DNA of 5,715 nucleotides from Planctomycetaceae bacterium (GTDB lineage Bacteria > Planctomycetota > Planctomycetia > Pirellulales > Thermoguttaceae): positions 1-5,715 of the forward strand of contig JAITDV010000405.1 of NCBI GenBank assembly GCA_031282385.1. Direction: 5' to 3'. Positions 1 through 5,715 of this stretch are shown piece after piece. Position 1 is the stretch's first letter; each line of letters begins with the position of its first letter. The position numbers and the translations under genes are program-made. Under the pieces are notes generated by a model. The model was not told where the DNA came from, made no database searches, and saw only the letters and a program-made list of their open reading frames with translations.

Positions 1-45
1 TTATTTTTGCGCGGCATTTTTTTCGGTTTGTTGTTTTACCGACTT

Positions 46-139
46 TTTAAACTGTTCGTACTCTAAATTTCCTTCACCTCCGCCTGTTTACCTATCGGAA
101 GCAGTCTTGAGTCACGCAATTTATAGTACAAGCAGTATA
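46..139 (+). repeat. Intergenic repeat copy 1 (type A, shortened)
   Basis: This copy begins TTTAAACTGTTCG and ends GTACAAGCAGTATA, and aligns with the copies at 373-477 and 2041-2143. The central hairpin is 84-89 paired with 99-104, with loop ACCTATCGG. It is about 11 bases shorter than copy 2 because the segment after the hairpin is missing. Its two ends are the most complementary of the family: 51-61 (ACTGTTCGTAC) can pair with 126-136 (GTACAAGCAGT) at 10 of 11 positions counting one G-U. That resembles imperfect terminal inverted repeats or a long-range RNA stem. The homology to the other copies is seen directly; the biological role is unknown. Confidence 0.75.
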
Positions 140-217
140 GGAATTCAACAACGAGTTCAAAGCAGCTTTTCAGATAAATAACTCTGTACTTGATGATGAA
201 AATTTAAGTGTGATGTG
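140..217 (-). repeat. Degenerate inverted copy of the intergenic repeat (type B)
   Basis: Read on the minus strand, this segment starts with a box like TCACACTTAAATTTT (plus 199-213), one base short of the family box. About 30 bases later it has ATCTGAAAAGCTGCTTT, then GAATTC. The copy at 2172-2258 has the same order and nearly the same spacing: CACTTGAGTTTTC, ATCTGAAAGCCTGCTG, GAATTC. The segment therefore looks like an old, opposite-facing member of the second subfamily, lying tail to tail with copy 1. Similarity is patchy and the boundaries are approximate, so chance in AT-rich sequence is not excluded. Confidence 0.45.
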
Positions 218-235
218 TACAATTTTCTCCCCCGC

Positions 236-263
236 TTCCAAATTGGGTTAATCTTGTTATACT
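236..263 (+). promoter_or_regulatory. Weak promoter candidate with extended -10
   Basis: TTCCAA (236-241) and TATACT (258-263) are separated by 16 bases, and the -10 hexamer is preceded by TG at the extended -10 position (TGTTATACT). The next gene, atpD, starts about 290 bases downstream, so any link to it is an inference. AT-rich sequence produces such matches by chance. Confidence 0.2.
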
Positions 264-372
264 CACAGAACGATTTTGGTCCGGCTTATGGTTTTTGATT
301 TTGTTTTGATTGATTTCGCAGCTTAAATTGTTTTTTGTTTTTTGTTGAGGCGGTTTGTCGGTAATCGAAAAA

Positions 373-477
373 TTTAAACTGTTCACACTTTAAATTTCGT
401 TTAACGCCGTCTGCTTGCCTATCGGAAAGCAGGCTTTTACGCTCTTGAGACACGTAATTTATTGTACAAGCAGTATA
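373..477 (+). repeat. Intergenic repeat copy 2 (type A, full length)
   Basis: This 105-base copy matches the one at 2041-2143 at roughly 75 of its first 83 positions. It has three parts: a 5' box containing TGTTCACACTTTAAA; a hairpin with an 8-bp stem (409-416 with 427-434, one G-U) and a 10-base loop GCCTATCGGA, followed by TTTT; and a 3' part TTGAGACACGTAATTTATTG ending GTACAAGCAGTATA. It ends 76 bases before the atpD start, so it could lie in or just ahead of the atpD leader. Whether it acts as DNA or RNA cannot be told from sequence alone. Confidence 0.8.
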
Positions 478-495
478 TTCTGTTTATTGACAGGA

Positions 496-501
496 TATAA
501 T
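496..501 (+). promoter_or_regulatory. Candidate -10 element (TATAAT) upstream of atpD
   Basis: A perfect TATAAT lies 52 bases upstream of the atpD start codon and would give a leader of about 45 bases. A TTGACA at 487-492 is only 3 bases away, so the two cannot form a normal -35/-10 pair. The sequence at the correct -35 distance (about 473-478, GTATAT) is a poor match. It falls just after repeat copy 2. Only the -10 has support. Confidence 0.3.
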
Positions 502-553
502 TTGATGAGTACCAACTCCCTTTTGTCCGTTTATTCCAACGTAAAAAAATAAC

Positions 554-2008
554 ATGGTTGCCATTAAAAAAAATATTGGTAAAATTACTCAAGTAATTGG
601 TTCTACTTTTGATGCGGAGTTTTCCGAATCAAATCTTCCCGCGATATTCAATGCGGTACGTATTGATAGTGAACAAAAGGGAATTGTTATTCATCTTGTT
701 GGCGAAGTTCAACAGCATCTTGGCGGAGGTAAAGTCAGATGTGTTGCACTTGGGACAACAGACGGTCTTGTTCGTGGAATGGACTGTATTGACACGGGTT
801 CGCCGGTTTCTGTTCCGGTGGGCAAGGGAACACTTGGTCGAGTGTTTAATATGCTCGGAGAACCTATTGACAAAAAAGGTGCGGTCAACGCCGATGAATA
901 TCGTCCGATACATCGGGATTCGCCCCGCATTTCTGAGCTTGCGACGAAGACGGAAATTTTTGAGACAGGAATTAAAGTTATTGATCTTCTTACGCCTTTT
1001 GTTCGCGGCGGTAAAGCCGGTTTATTCGGCGGTGCAGGTCTTGGCAAGACGGTTATTTTGCAAGAATTGATAGCAAGAATTGCGTCAGCTCACGGCGGAA
1101 GTTCGGTTTTTGCGGGTGTTGGTGAACGGACGAGAGAAGGCAACGATCTATGGCTCGAAATGTCCGAAGCACAAATCGGAAACACCGGACGTAAAGTGAT
1201 CGAACAAACAACAATGGTGTTCGGTCAAATGAATGAGCCGCCGGGTGCGCGTTTGCGGGTAGCGTTATCGGCGTTGACAATGGCGGAGTATTTTAGGGAT
1301 GTAACGGGGACAGATGTGTTGCTTTTTGTTGACAATATTTTTAGGTTTTCTCAAGCCGGTTCTGAAGTGTCGGCGTTGCTTGGTCGAATGCCTTCTGCGG
1401 TCGGTTATCAACCTACATTGGCATCGGAGATGGGCGCGCTTCAAGAGCGTATTGCTTCGACTTCGCGTGGTGCAATAACATCTGTTCAAGCGGTATATGT
1501 TCCGGCAGATGATCCGACAGACCCTGCACCTGCAACCGCTTTCGGACAATTGGATGCGTTTATTTATCTTGAGCGTGCAATTTCTGAAAAAGGAATTTAT
1601 CCGGCAGTTGACCCGCTGGCTTCTTCAAGCCGTGTTCTTGATCCGCAATATGTAGGGCAACGTCATTACGATTGCGCGAGAACTGTACAGCGGACTCTTC
1701 AACGTTATCGTGAGTTGCAAGATATTATTGCGATTCTTGGTGTTGATGAGTTAGCGGAGGAAGACAAGTTGGTGGTGTTGCGGGCAAGACGAATGGAGCG
1801 GTTCTTATCGCAACCGTTTTTGGTCGCCGAAGTTTTTACGGGCAAAAAAGGCGAGATTACGCCGCTTAAAGACACGATTCGTTCATTTGAAGAAATTGCT
1901 TCGGGCAAATGGGATCATTTGTCGGAACAGGCGTTTATGTATGTAGGAACAATTGAGCAAGCCGCCGAGCAAGAAGAACGTTTGCAATCTGCCGTAAAGA
2001 AAAAATAA
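554..2008 (+). CDS. atpD: F1F0 ATP synthase subunit beta
   Basis: This is the catalytic beta subunit of the F1 sector, which makes ATP from ADP and phosphate using rotation driven by ion flow through membrane F0; it sits on the cytoplasmic side of the membrane. At 484 residues it is full length. Visible in order: N-terminal beta-barrel domain (about 1-85); Walker A GGAGLGKT (159-166, with K165 and T166); GERTREG (190-196) with catalytic Glu191 and Arg192; Walker B LLFVD ending at Asp260; the alpha/beta signature PAVDPLASSS (350-359); and DELAEEDK (398-405), the DELSEED loop with Ser replaced by Ala. The C-terminal helical domain ends in VKKK. The ATG at 554 is the only sensible start, because an in-frame TAA lies at 542-544. 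No Shine-Dalgarno sequence precedes it. No other atp gene flanks it; atpC would commonly follow. The P-loop Leu163 and GNDLWLEM point to Planctomycetes. Identity is certain; lineage is an inference. Confidence 0.98.
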   Translation: MVAIKKNIGKITQVIGSTFDAEFSESNLPAIFNAVRIDSEQKGIVIHLVGEVQQHLGGGKVRCVALGTTDGLVRGMDCIDTGSPVSVPVGKGTLGRVFNMLGEPIDKKGAVNADEYRPIHRDSPRISELATKTEIFETGIKVIDLLTPFVRGGKAGLFGGAGLGKTVILQELIARIASAHGGSSVFAGVGERTREGNDLWLEMSEAQIGNTGRKVIEQTTMVFGQMNEPPGARLRVALSALTMAEYFRDVTGTDVLLFVDNIFRFSQAGSEVSALLGRMPSAVGYQPTLASEMGALQERIASTSRGAITSVQAVYVPADDPTDPAPATAFGQLDAFIYLERAISEKGIYPAVDPLASSSRVLDPQYVGQRHYDCARTVQRTLQRYRELQDIIAILGVDELAEEDKLVVLRARRMERFLSQPFLVAEVFTGKKGEITPLKDTIRSFEEIASGKWDHLSEQAFMYVGTIEQAAEQEERLQSAVKKK

Positions 2009-2040
2009 AAATTAAACGGATACAATTTTGAATTGAGCGG

Positions 2041-2143
2041 TTTAAACTGTTCGCACTTTAAATTTCGTTTACCGTCGCCTGCTTACCTATCGGAAAGCGG
2101 GCTTTTACGTTTTTGAGACACACAATTATAGTACGTGCTGTTT
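2041..2143 (+). repeat. Intergenic repeat copy 3 (type A, full length)
   Basis: This copy starts TTTAAACTGTTCGCACTTTA, 33 bases after the atpD stop codon, and closely matches copy 2. The 8-bp hairpin is 2077-2084 with 2095-2102, loop ACCTATCGGA. Compared with copy 2, the second stem pair changes from T-G to C-G and the fourth from T-A to T-G. Pairing is therefore kept while the sequence changes. The 3' part differs most (GTACGTGCTGT instead of GTACAAGCAGT) but still partly complements the 5' end. Confidence 0.8.
2077..2106 (+). terminator. Possible rho-independent terminator of atpD within repeat copy 3
   Basis: GCCTGCTT (2077-2084) pairs with AAGCGGGC (2095-2102) over 8 bp with one G-U pair, and TTTT follows directly; a second T run comes after ACG at 2110-2114. 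It lies about 70 bases past the atpD stop codon, a reasonable place for a terminator. The T tract is short and interrupted. The same hairpin also occurs upstream of atpD at 409-438, so termination is not its only possible meaning. Confidence 0.4.
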
Positions 2144-2171
2144 AACGTTAGAATAAAACTTGAACGGTTGT

Positions 2172-2258
2172 TTTGAACTGTTCGCACTTGAGTTTTCGGC
2201 AACATGCAGGTTTGTATATCTGAAAGCCTGCTGTAATGTTTTCTATGTTACCGAATTC
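2172..2258 (+). repeat. Intergenic repeat copy 4 (type B, divergent)
   Basis: This copy has the family 5' box (TGAACTGTTCGCACTT) but a different body. An inner hairpin pairs GCAGG (2206-2210) with CCTGC (2227-2231), extended by TTT/AAA past one bulged G. It is enclosed by an outer stem, TTCGGCAACAT (2195-2205) with ATGTTACCGAA (2245-2255), paired at 10 of 11 positions. It lacks the CCTATCGG loop of copies 1-3 and instead shares ATCTGAAA and GAATTC, at similar spacing, with the inverted copy at 140-217. It starts 131 bases after the start of copy 3, in the same orientation. Confidence 0.6.
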
Positions 2259-2298
2259 TAAAATGTGTTCGGTGTATGTTAGTCGTTTCGGTTTTTTT
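2195..2298 (+). promoter_or_regulatory. Attenuator-like leader candidate ahead of the RND gene
   Basis: The segment ACCGAA (2250-2255) can form three alternative pairings: with the upstream arm of the long stem starting at 2195, with TTCGGT at 2268-2273, or with TTCGGT at 2287-2292. The last runs directly into seven T (2292-2298). Mutually exclusive pairings before a T run, about 50 bases ahead of a transporter gene, resemble a transcription attenuator. No known riboswitch class is recognised. The terminator form would have a 31-base loop and only 5-6 bp, which is weak. No promoter upstream is evident. Confidence 0.25.
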
Positions 2299-2316
2299 GT
2301 GTTTACTTGGTGTCTC

Positions 2317-2338
2317 TAAAATGTTCACACTTTAAAAT
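2317..2338 (+). repeat. Isolated copy of the repeat's 5' box
   Basis: TGTTCACACTTTAAA (2322-2336) is identical to the 5' box of copy 2, but nothing after it resembles the rest of the element. It ends 9-12 bases before the RND start codon, where a ribosome binding site would normally be. This is either a remnant of a truncated repeat or a short functional site that also exists on its own. Confidence 0.55.
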
Positions 2339-2347
2339 TATCTGATT

Positions 2348-5300
2348 ATGTTACGTAGTGTTATTAAATCATTTATTTCCAATTCGCCGGCAATGAATAT
2401 TTTGATGTTGGCGGTGGTTATATTTGGTGTTTTAAGCGGGTTGTTATTGCGGCGTGAGACTTTTCCGAATATAGATATTGAGACAATTATTGTTAATGTT
2501 CCTTATCCGGGTGCAACTCCAGAAGAGGTTGAAAACGGGATTTGTCAAAAAATTGAAGAGGCAATACAATCCATCAATGGTATCCGCAAAGTTACTTCCT
2601 CTGCGTCAGAAGGTGCTGCTGCGGTGATGATTGAATTGAGAAGTGATGAGAAAAATGTTGACCGTGTTTTGGACAATGTGAAAAATGCAGTTGATCGGGT
2701 AAGAATACAATTTCCTGATATGGCAGAACCGCCTGTTGTTCAACGTGCAGAATTTCAGGAAACAATAATTTCTATTGGATTGATTGGTCCTCTTGATTAT
2801 TCTGTTGAATCAGCTCTTTTACTTCGGCAAGTTGCAGAGAATTTGCGTGAAGAATTATTGCAATATTCTAAGAATCCGCGTATTTCAATGGTGAATCTTG
2901 TTGGTACGAAGGATTATCAAATTGACATAGAGATACCGGAAAGCGTACTTCGTTCTTATCATTTAACGTTGGAGCAAGCTGCGGCGATAATTCGTGCGGA
3001 GAATATTCAAACACCCGGCGGTGTAATTCGCGCTCCGTCGCAAGAGATAAATGTGCGTACTGACAATCGGCGTTATGATGGTTATGGAATTGGCAAGTTG
3101 CCGTTTATAACTTCGCGTAAGGGAGCGGTTATTCCGCTTGAGGCAGTTGCGAATATTCGTGATGAGTTTGTTGATGGTCCGGCGTTGGCGACTGTTTACA
3201 TTCCGCCCACAACAGGAATTCCTGCCGATTATAAATCTATTGCCGGTCGTCCTGTAATTAAGCTCGCAGTTATTCGTAACACAAATGAAGACTTGTTGGC
3301 GATGGTTGATAGGGTACACGAATTTATCAAAGAGAAAAATCAACCTGGCGGTTTACCTGATGGTTTTTCGTTGATTTATTGGGGGGACAGGTCGGTTGAA
3401 GTTCGTGATCGGCTTGAATTACTTACGAAAAACGGTGTTCAAGGCTTGATAATTGTTTTTATTCTTTTAGCGCTTTTTCTTGAGATTAGGCTTGCGTTTT
3501 GGGTTGCGGCGGGAATTCCGTTTTCAATTTGTGCAACTGGACTGTGGCTTTTTGCTTCGGATATGACTTTGAATATGATTTCAACATTTGGAGTGATAAT
3601 GGGGCTTGGGATAGTTGTGGATGATTCGGTTGTAGTTGGTGAAAATATTTATGAGCATCGCAAGCGTAATAAAGATTATGTAACGGCGGCGATTGATGGG
3701 ATAGTTGAGGTGTTTCCGGCGGTATTTGCATCTGTGTTGACAACGACAATTGCGTTTGTTCCGCTTTTGTATGTTGCGGGGATAATGGGTAAAATCGTTT
3801 ATTTGATTCCTGTTGTTATGATTGCGATGTTGGTGTCATCTCTTTGTGAATGTGCGATGGTGCTTCCGTGTCATTTGGCGCATCGGGATAATCTTTTTTT
3901 GAAAATACTTGCGGGGTATTTTTATATTTTTTCGTGGTTATTAATTCCGCTTCGTGTTGCAAATATATTCTCACAGGACGCAATGGATTGGGTTATTAAA
4001 AATATTTATGCGAAGTCTGTAGTTGTTGTTTTGCATAATCGGATAATGTTTATTATTGGTTGTATTTGTATGTTGGTGGTTACGTTTTCGCTTATTTTTA
4101 GTGGTCGGACGCCGTTTGTTATTTTTCCCAAGTCGGATGGCAACTCAATTGAAGTATCATTGGTTTTTCCGAATGGAACGCCTGAAGAAGTTACGGATCA
4201 ATGGACGCGTCATATTGAGCAATGTTTTTGGAAGATTGCAAAGGAGTATGCGGATGCGGGAACTCCGATTGCGGTCAATTCGATGCGGACGGTTGGTACT
4301 TCTCTTGATTCACGCGGTGTCAATATAGCGGGGGCGGCGGGCGGCGGCAACGGGCATCAAGGCGGAGTAGAGGTTGAGCTTTTGGACGGCAATACAAGAA
4401 AGGTGAATAGTGTTGCGATTGTTGATCGGTGGCGAAATGAGGTTGGGGTGGTTCCGGGAGCGGACAAATTGACATTTAATTCGCAGATGTTCGGACCTCA
4501 AGGCGGCGAGATTTCTTTTCGGCTTGCGATGCGTTCTGATTTGGCGGATAAACTTGATCAAGCTGTGGAGGAGACGAAAGCGTATCTGGCGAATATAAAG
4601 GGGACTCGTGATATTACGGATGGCGACATGCCGGGCAAATATGAATTTCGGATGAAGATCAAAGAAAATGCAATGTCAATGGGTTTACATCCGGAAGATT
4701 TGGCTAAAGTGATTCGGGCAACTTATTATGGCGCGGAGGTGCAACGGCTTCAAAGGGGCAGACATGAAGTTAAAGTAATGGTGTGTTATCCGCGTGAAGA
4801 CAGACGATCAATAGGTGATTTCAATGAGATACGAATTAGAACAGCCAATGGTGAATTTCCGATTACGGAGTTAGCTGATATTGAAGTAGTGCGGGGTTAT
4901 ACGTCGATTACGCGGATAAATCAGCAACGTTGCATTGAGGTTTCGGCGGATGTTGACGAGTCGGAGGCGAATGCGCGAGAGATTGTTGTCGAGTTGCGTA
5001 GGGATTATTTTCCGCAGTTGCGAAAGAAGTTTCCGGGCATTTCGATTTCGTGGGATGGTAGGCAAGAGGATTTTTCATTGGCGTGGGACAGTATGGTGAT
5101 GGGGTTTAGTGTTGCAATGTGTGTAATGTTTATTGTGTTGACGATTCAATTCCGTTCGTACATGCAACCTTTCATTATTATGGCAATAATTCCATTTGGT
5201 TTAGTTGGGGCGGTGATAGCTCATACAATTTATGGTTTACCTTTGACGTTATTTAGTTTATTTGGTCTGGTGGCGTTGAGTGGAATTATTGTCAATGATT

Positions 5301-5608
5301 CGATTCTGATGATCGATTTTATTAACCACAAGATTAGGGAGAATGTACCATTGATGGAGACATTGGTTTCGGTAGGTCAAAGCAGATTTCGACCAATTTT
5401 TCTAACATCTGTAACAACAATCGGCGGTCTTTTACCAATTGTTTTAGAAACATCGTTTCAAGCTCAAATGATTATTCCAATGGCATTGAGTTTAGTGGGT
5501 GGAGTGATGTTTGCTTTGGTATTAGTGTTGTATTTTGTGCCGGTGTTATATTCTCTTTATGCCGATTCGTTCAAGCTGCAAAACAATGATGTAACTAGTT
5601 GTCCCTGA
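2348..5608 (+). CDS. RND-family efflux transporter permease (AcrB/ACR_tran type)
   Basis: This is an inner-membrane proton-driven antiporter of the resistance-nodulation-division superfamily. Such proteins normally form a trimer and work with a periplasmic adaptor and an outer-membrane channel; the substrate cannot be predicted. At 1086 residues it is complete. It has the duplicated layout: TM1 (about 16-34), first periplasmic porter domain (about 36-355), TM2-TM6 (about 362-507), an amphipathic linker (about 510-560), TM7 (about 566-585), second porter domain (about 590-905), and TM8-TM12 (about 912-1070). TM4 carries GIVVDD with the paired proton-relay aspartates D425 and D426. TM10 reads GIIVNDS, so the position of AcrB Lys940 is Asn983 followed by Asp984. 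TM11 carries RFRPIFLTS, with Thr1020 near AcrB Thr978. A glycine-rich loop lies at 661-673. The ATG at 2348 is chosen because TM1 follows at the usual distance and an in-frame TAA lies at 2333-2335. There is no Shine-Dalgarno sequence and no adaptor gene in the window. Confidence 0.95.
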   Translation: MLRSVIKSFISNSPAMNILMLAVVIFGVLSGLLLRRETFPNIDIETIIVNVPYPGATPEEVENGICQKIEEAIQSINGIRKVTSSASEGAAAVMIELRSDEKNVDRVLDNVKNAVDRVRIQFPDMAEPPVVQRAEFQETIISIGLIGPLDYSVESALLLRQVAENLREELLQYSKNPRISMVNLVGTKDYQIDIEIPESVLRSYHLTLEQAAAIIRAENIQTPGGVIRAPSQEINVRTDNRRYDGYGIGKLPFITSRKGAVIPLEAVANIRDEFVDGPALATVYIPPTTGIPADYKSIAGRPVIKLAVIRNTNEDLLAMVDRVHEFIKEKNQPGGLPDGFSLIYWGDRSVEVRDRLELLTKNGVQGLIIVFILLALFLEIRLAFWVAAGIPFSICATGLWLFASDMTLNMISTFGVIMGLGIVVDDSVVVGENIYEHRKRNKDYVTAAIDGIVEVFPAVFASVLTTTIAFVPLLYVAGIMGKIVYLIPVVMIAMLVSSLCECAMVLPCHLAHRDNLFLKILAGYFYIFSWLLIPLRVANIFSQDAMDWVIKNIYAKSVVVVLHNRIMFIIGCICMLVVTFSLIFSGRTPFVIFPKSDGNSIEVSLVFPNGTPEEVTDQWTRHIEQCFWKIAKEYADAGTPIAVNSMRTVGTSLDSRGVNIAGAAGGGNGHQGGVEVELLDGNTRKVNSVAIVDRWRNEVGVVPGADKLTFNSQMFGPQGGEISFRLAMRSDLADKLDQAVEETKAYLANIKGTRDITDGDMPGKYEFRMKIKENAMSMGLHPEDLAKVIRATYYGAEVQRLQRGRHEVKVMVCYPREDRRSIGDFNEIRIRTANGEFPITELADIEVVRGYTSITRINQQRCIEVSADVDESEANAREIVVELRRDYFPQLRKKFPGISISWDGRQEDFSLAWDSMVMGFSVAMCVMFIVLTIQFRSYMQPFIIMAIIPFGLVGAVIAHTIYGLPLTLFSLFGLVALSGIIVNDSILMIDFINHKIRENVPLMETLVSVGQSRFRPIFLTSVTTIGGLLPIVLETSFQAQMIIPMALSLVGGVMFALVLVLYFVPVLYSLYADSFKLQNNDVTSCP

Positions 5609-5715
5609 AAATGTCATTTGGAGCTATAAATTCTGGGCTTATCTGGTTGCAATTTAGAGTTATAATTTGCAATATAGTTATTGTTTTATCCGAGATTTTC
5701 CTCAAAACTTTGCAA
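5609..5715. other. Non-coding tail after the RND gene
   Basis: This AT-rich stretch shows no gene start, no clear terminator hairpin and no copy of the intergenic repeat. TTGCAA occurs three times (5647-5652, 5667-5672, 5710-5715), and GAGCTATAAATT is loosely echoed by GAGTTATAATTT. Both could be chance in such sequence. Confidence 0.5.

Larger units (their letters stand above)
1..553. other. Gene-free upstream region with repeats
   Basis: I see no supportable gene in this stretch. It is AT-rich and contains one forward intergenic repeat copy near its left end, a degenerate inverted copy abutting it tail to tail, and a second forward copy about 75 bases before atpD. Between them (about 220-372) lies T-rich sequence with short runs such as TGTTTTTTG repeated twice, and one weak promoter-like pair. 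Open frames here lack start codons or are low-complexity and overlap the repeats. No other ATP synthase subunit gene is present, which is unusual directly ahead of atpD. Confidence 0.7.
2009..2347. other. Intergenic region rich in repeats and hairpins
   Basis: These 339 bases hold no gene I can support. From left to right: a short AT-rich spacer, repeat copy 3 with a terminator-like hairpin, divergent copy 4 with a long imperfect stem, a T7 run at 2292-2298, and an isolated family box ending 9 bases before the RND start codon. No atpC reading frame is present in either direction. Confidence 0.75.

Noticed and set aside
1..87. Minus-strand open frame ending at a TAA (1-3) with a polar, Lys/Gln/Glu-rich sequence and a GGAGGTGA-like motif at its beginning; it could be the tail of a gene.
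   Set aside because: It has no ATG, GTG or TTG start, is only 28 codons long, is closed by a stop at 88-90, and half of it overlaps repeat copy 1.
204..386. Minus-strand 60-codon open frame with an ATG.
   Set aside because: It has low-complexity Asn/Lys/Gln composition from AT-rich DNA, overlaps repeat copy 2, and has no recognisable domain.
487..501. TTGACA and TATAAT close together upstream of atpD, looking like a consensus promoter.
   Set aside because: Only 3 bases separate them, so they cannot act as a -35/-10 pair; only the TATAAT was kept as a weak candidate.
597..1908. Several open frames of 67-157 codons overlapping atpD in other frames, and similar ones overlapping the RND gene.
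   Set aside because: They are shadows of the two well-conserved genes and have no protein-like features of their own.
2113..2132. TTGAGA followed by TATAGT in the 3' part of the repeat, as a possible outward promoter.
   Set aside because: The spacing is about 8 bases, far below the usual 16-18.
46..2338. On the minus strand all forward repeat boxes can be read as similar peptides (such as LKCEQFK), with some synonymous-looking changes between copies.
   Set aside because: The frames lack start codons, continue differently after the box, and the isolated box meets a stop at once. Similarity follows from the DNA repeat and does not show coding.
5647..5715. Three TTGCAA hexamers in the last 69 bases.
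   Set aside because: A short palindrome in very AT-rich sequence, with irregular spacing and no other support.

Overview
The window suggests a low-GC bacterium with a planctomycete-like signature. The F1 ATP synthase beta subunit has a GGAGLGKT P-loop (most bacteria have GGAGVGKT), a GNDLWLEM segment where most have GNDLYHEM, and a KGEITPLKDTIRSFE-like C-terminal part. I associate these with Planctomycetes from memory; no database search was possible. Neither large gene has a recognisable Shine-Dalgarno sequence, so both start codons rest on homology and on in-frame stops a few codons upstream.

Layout: positions 1-553 hold no convincing gene, but carry two forward copies and one degenerate inverted copy of a short structured intergenic repeat, plus weak promoter candidates. 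Positions 554-2008 encode a complete F1 ATP synthase beta subunit (atpD). The intergenic region 2009-2347 contains another full repeat copy, whose hairpin may terminate atpD, then a divergent copy with a long imperfect stem, then a lone box ending 9 bases before the next start codon. Positions 2348-5608 encode a complete RND-family efflux permease of 1086 residues. The last 107 bases show no gene.

The two genes have no obvious functional link beyond energy: the ATP synthase couples to an ion gradient, and RND pumps spend one. No other atp gene flanks atpD, including atpC (epsilon), which commonly follows it. No periplasmic adaptor or outer-membrane channel gene for the RND pump lies in the window.

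The most unusual content is non-coding. It is a family of roughly 80-105 base intergenic repeats (six full or partial copies) with a conserved 5' box, a central hairpin whose stem varies in a pairing-preserving way, and partly complementary ends. Its function is unknown. REP/MITE-like element, terminator and regulatory leader are all possible. In the copy ahead of the RND gene, a stem arm can alternatively pair with a segment directly before a run of seven T, an attenuator-like arrangement.
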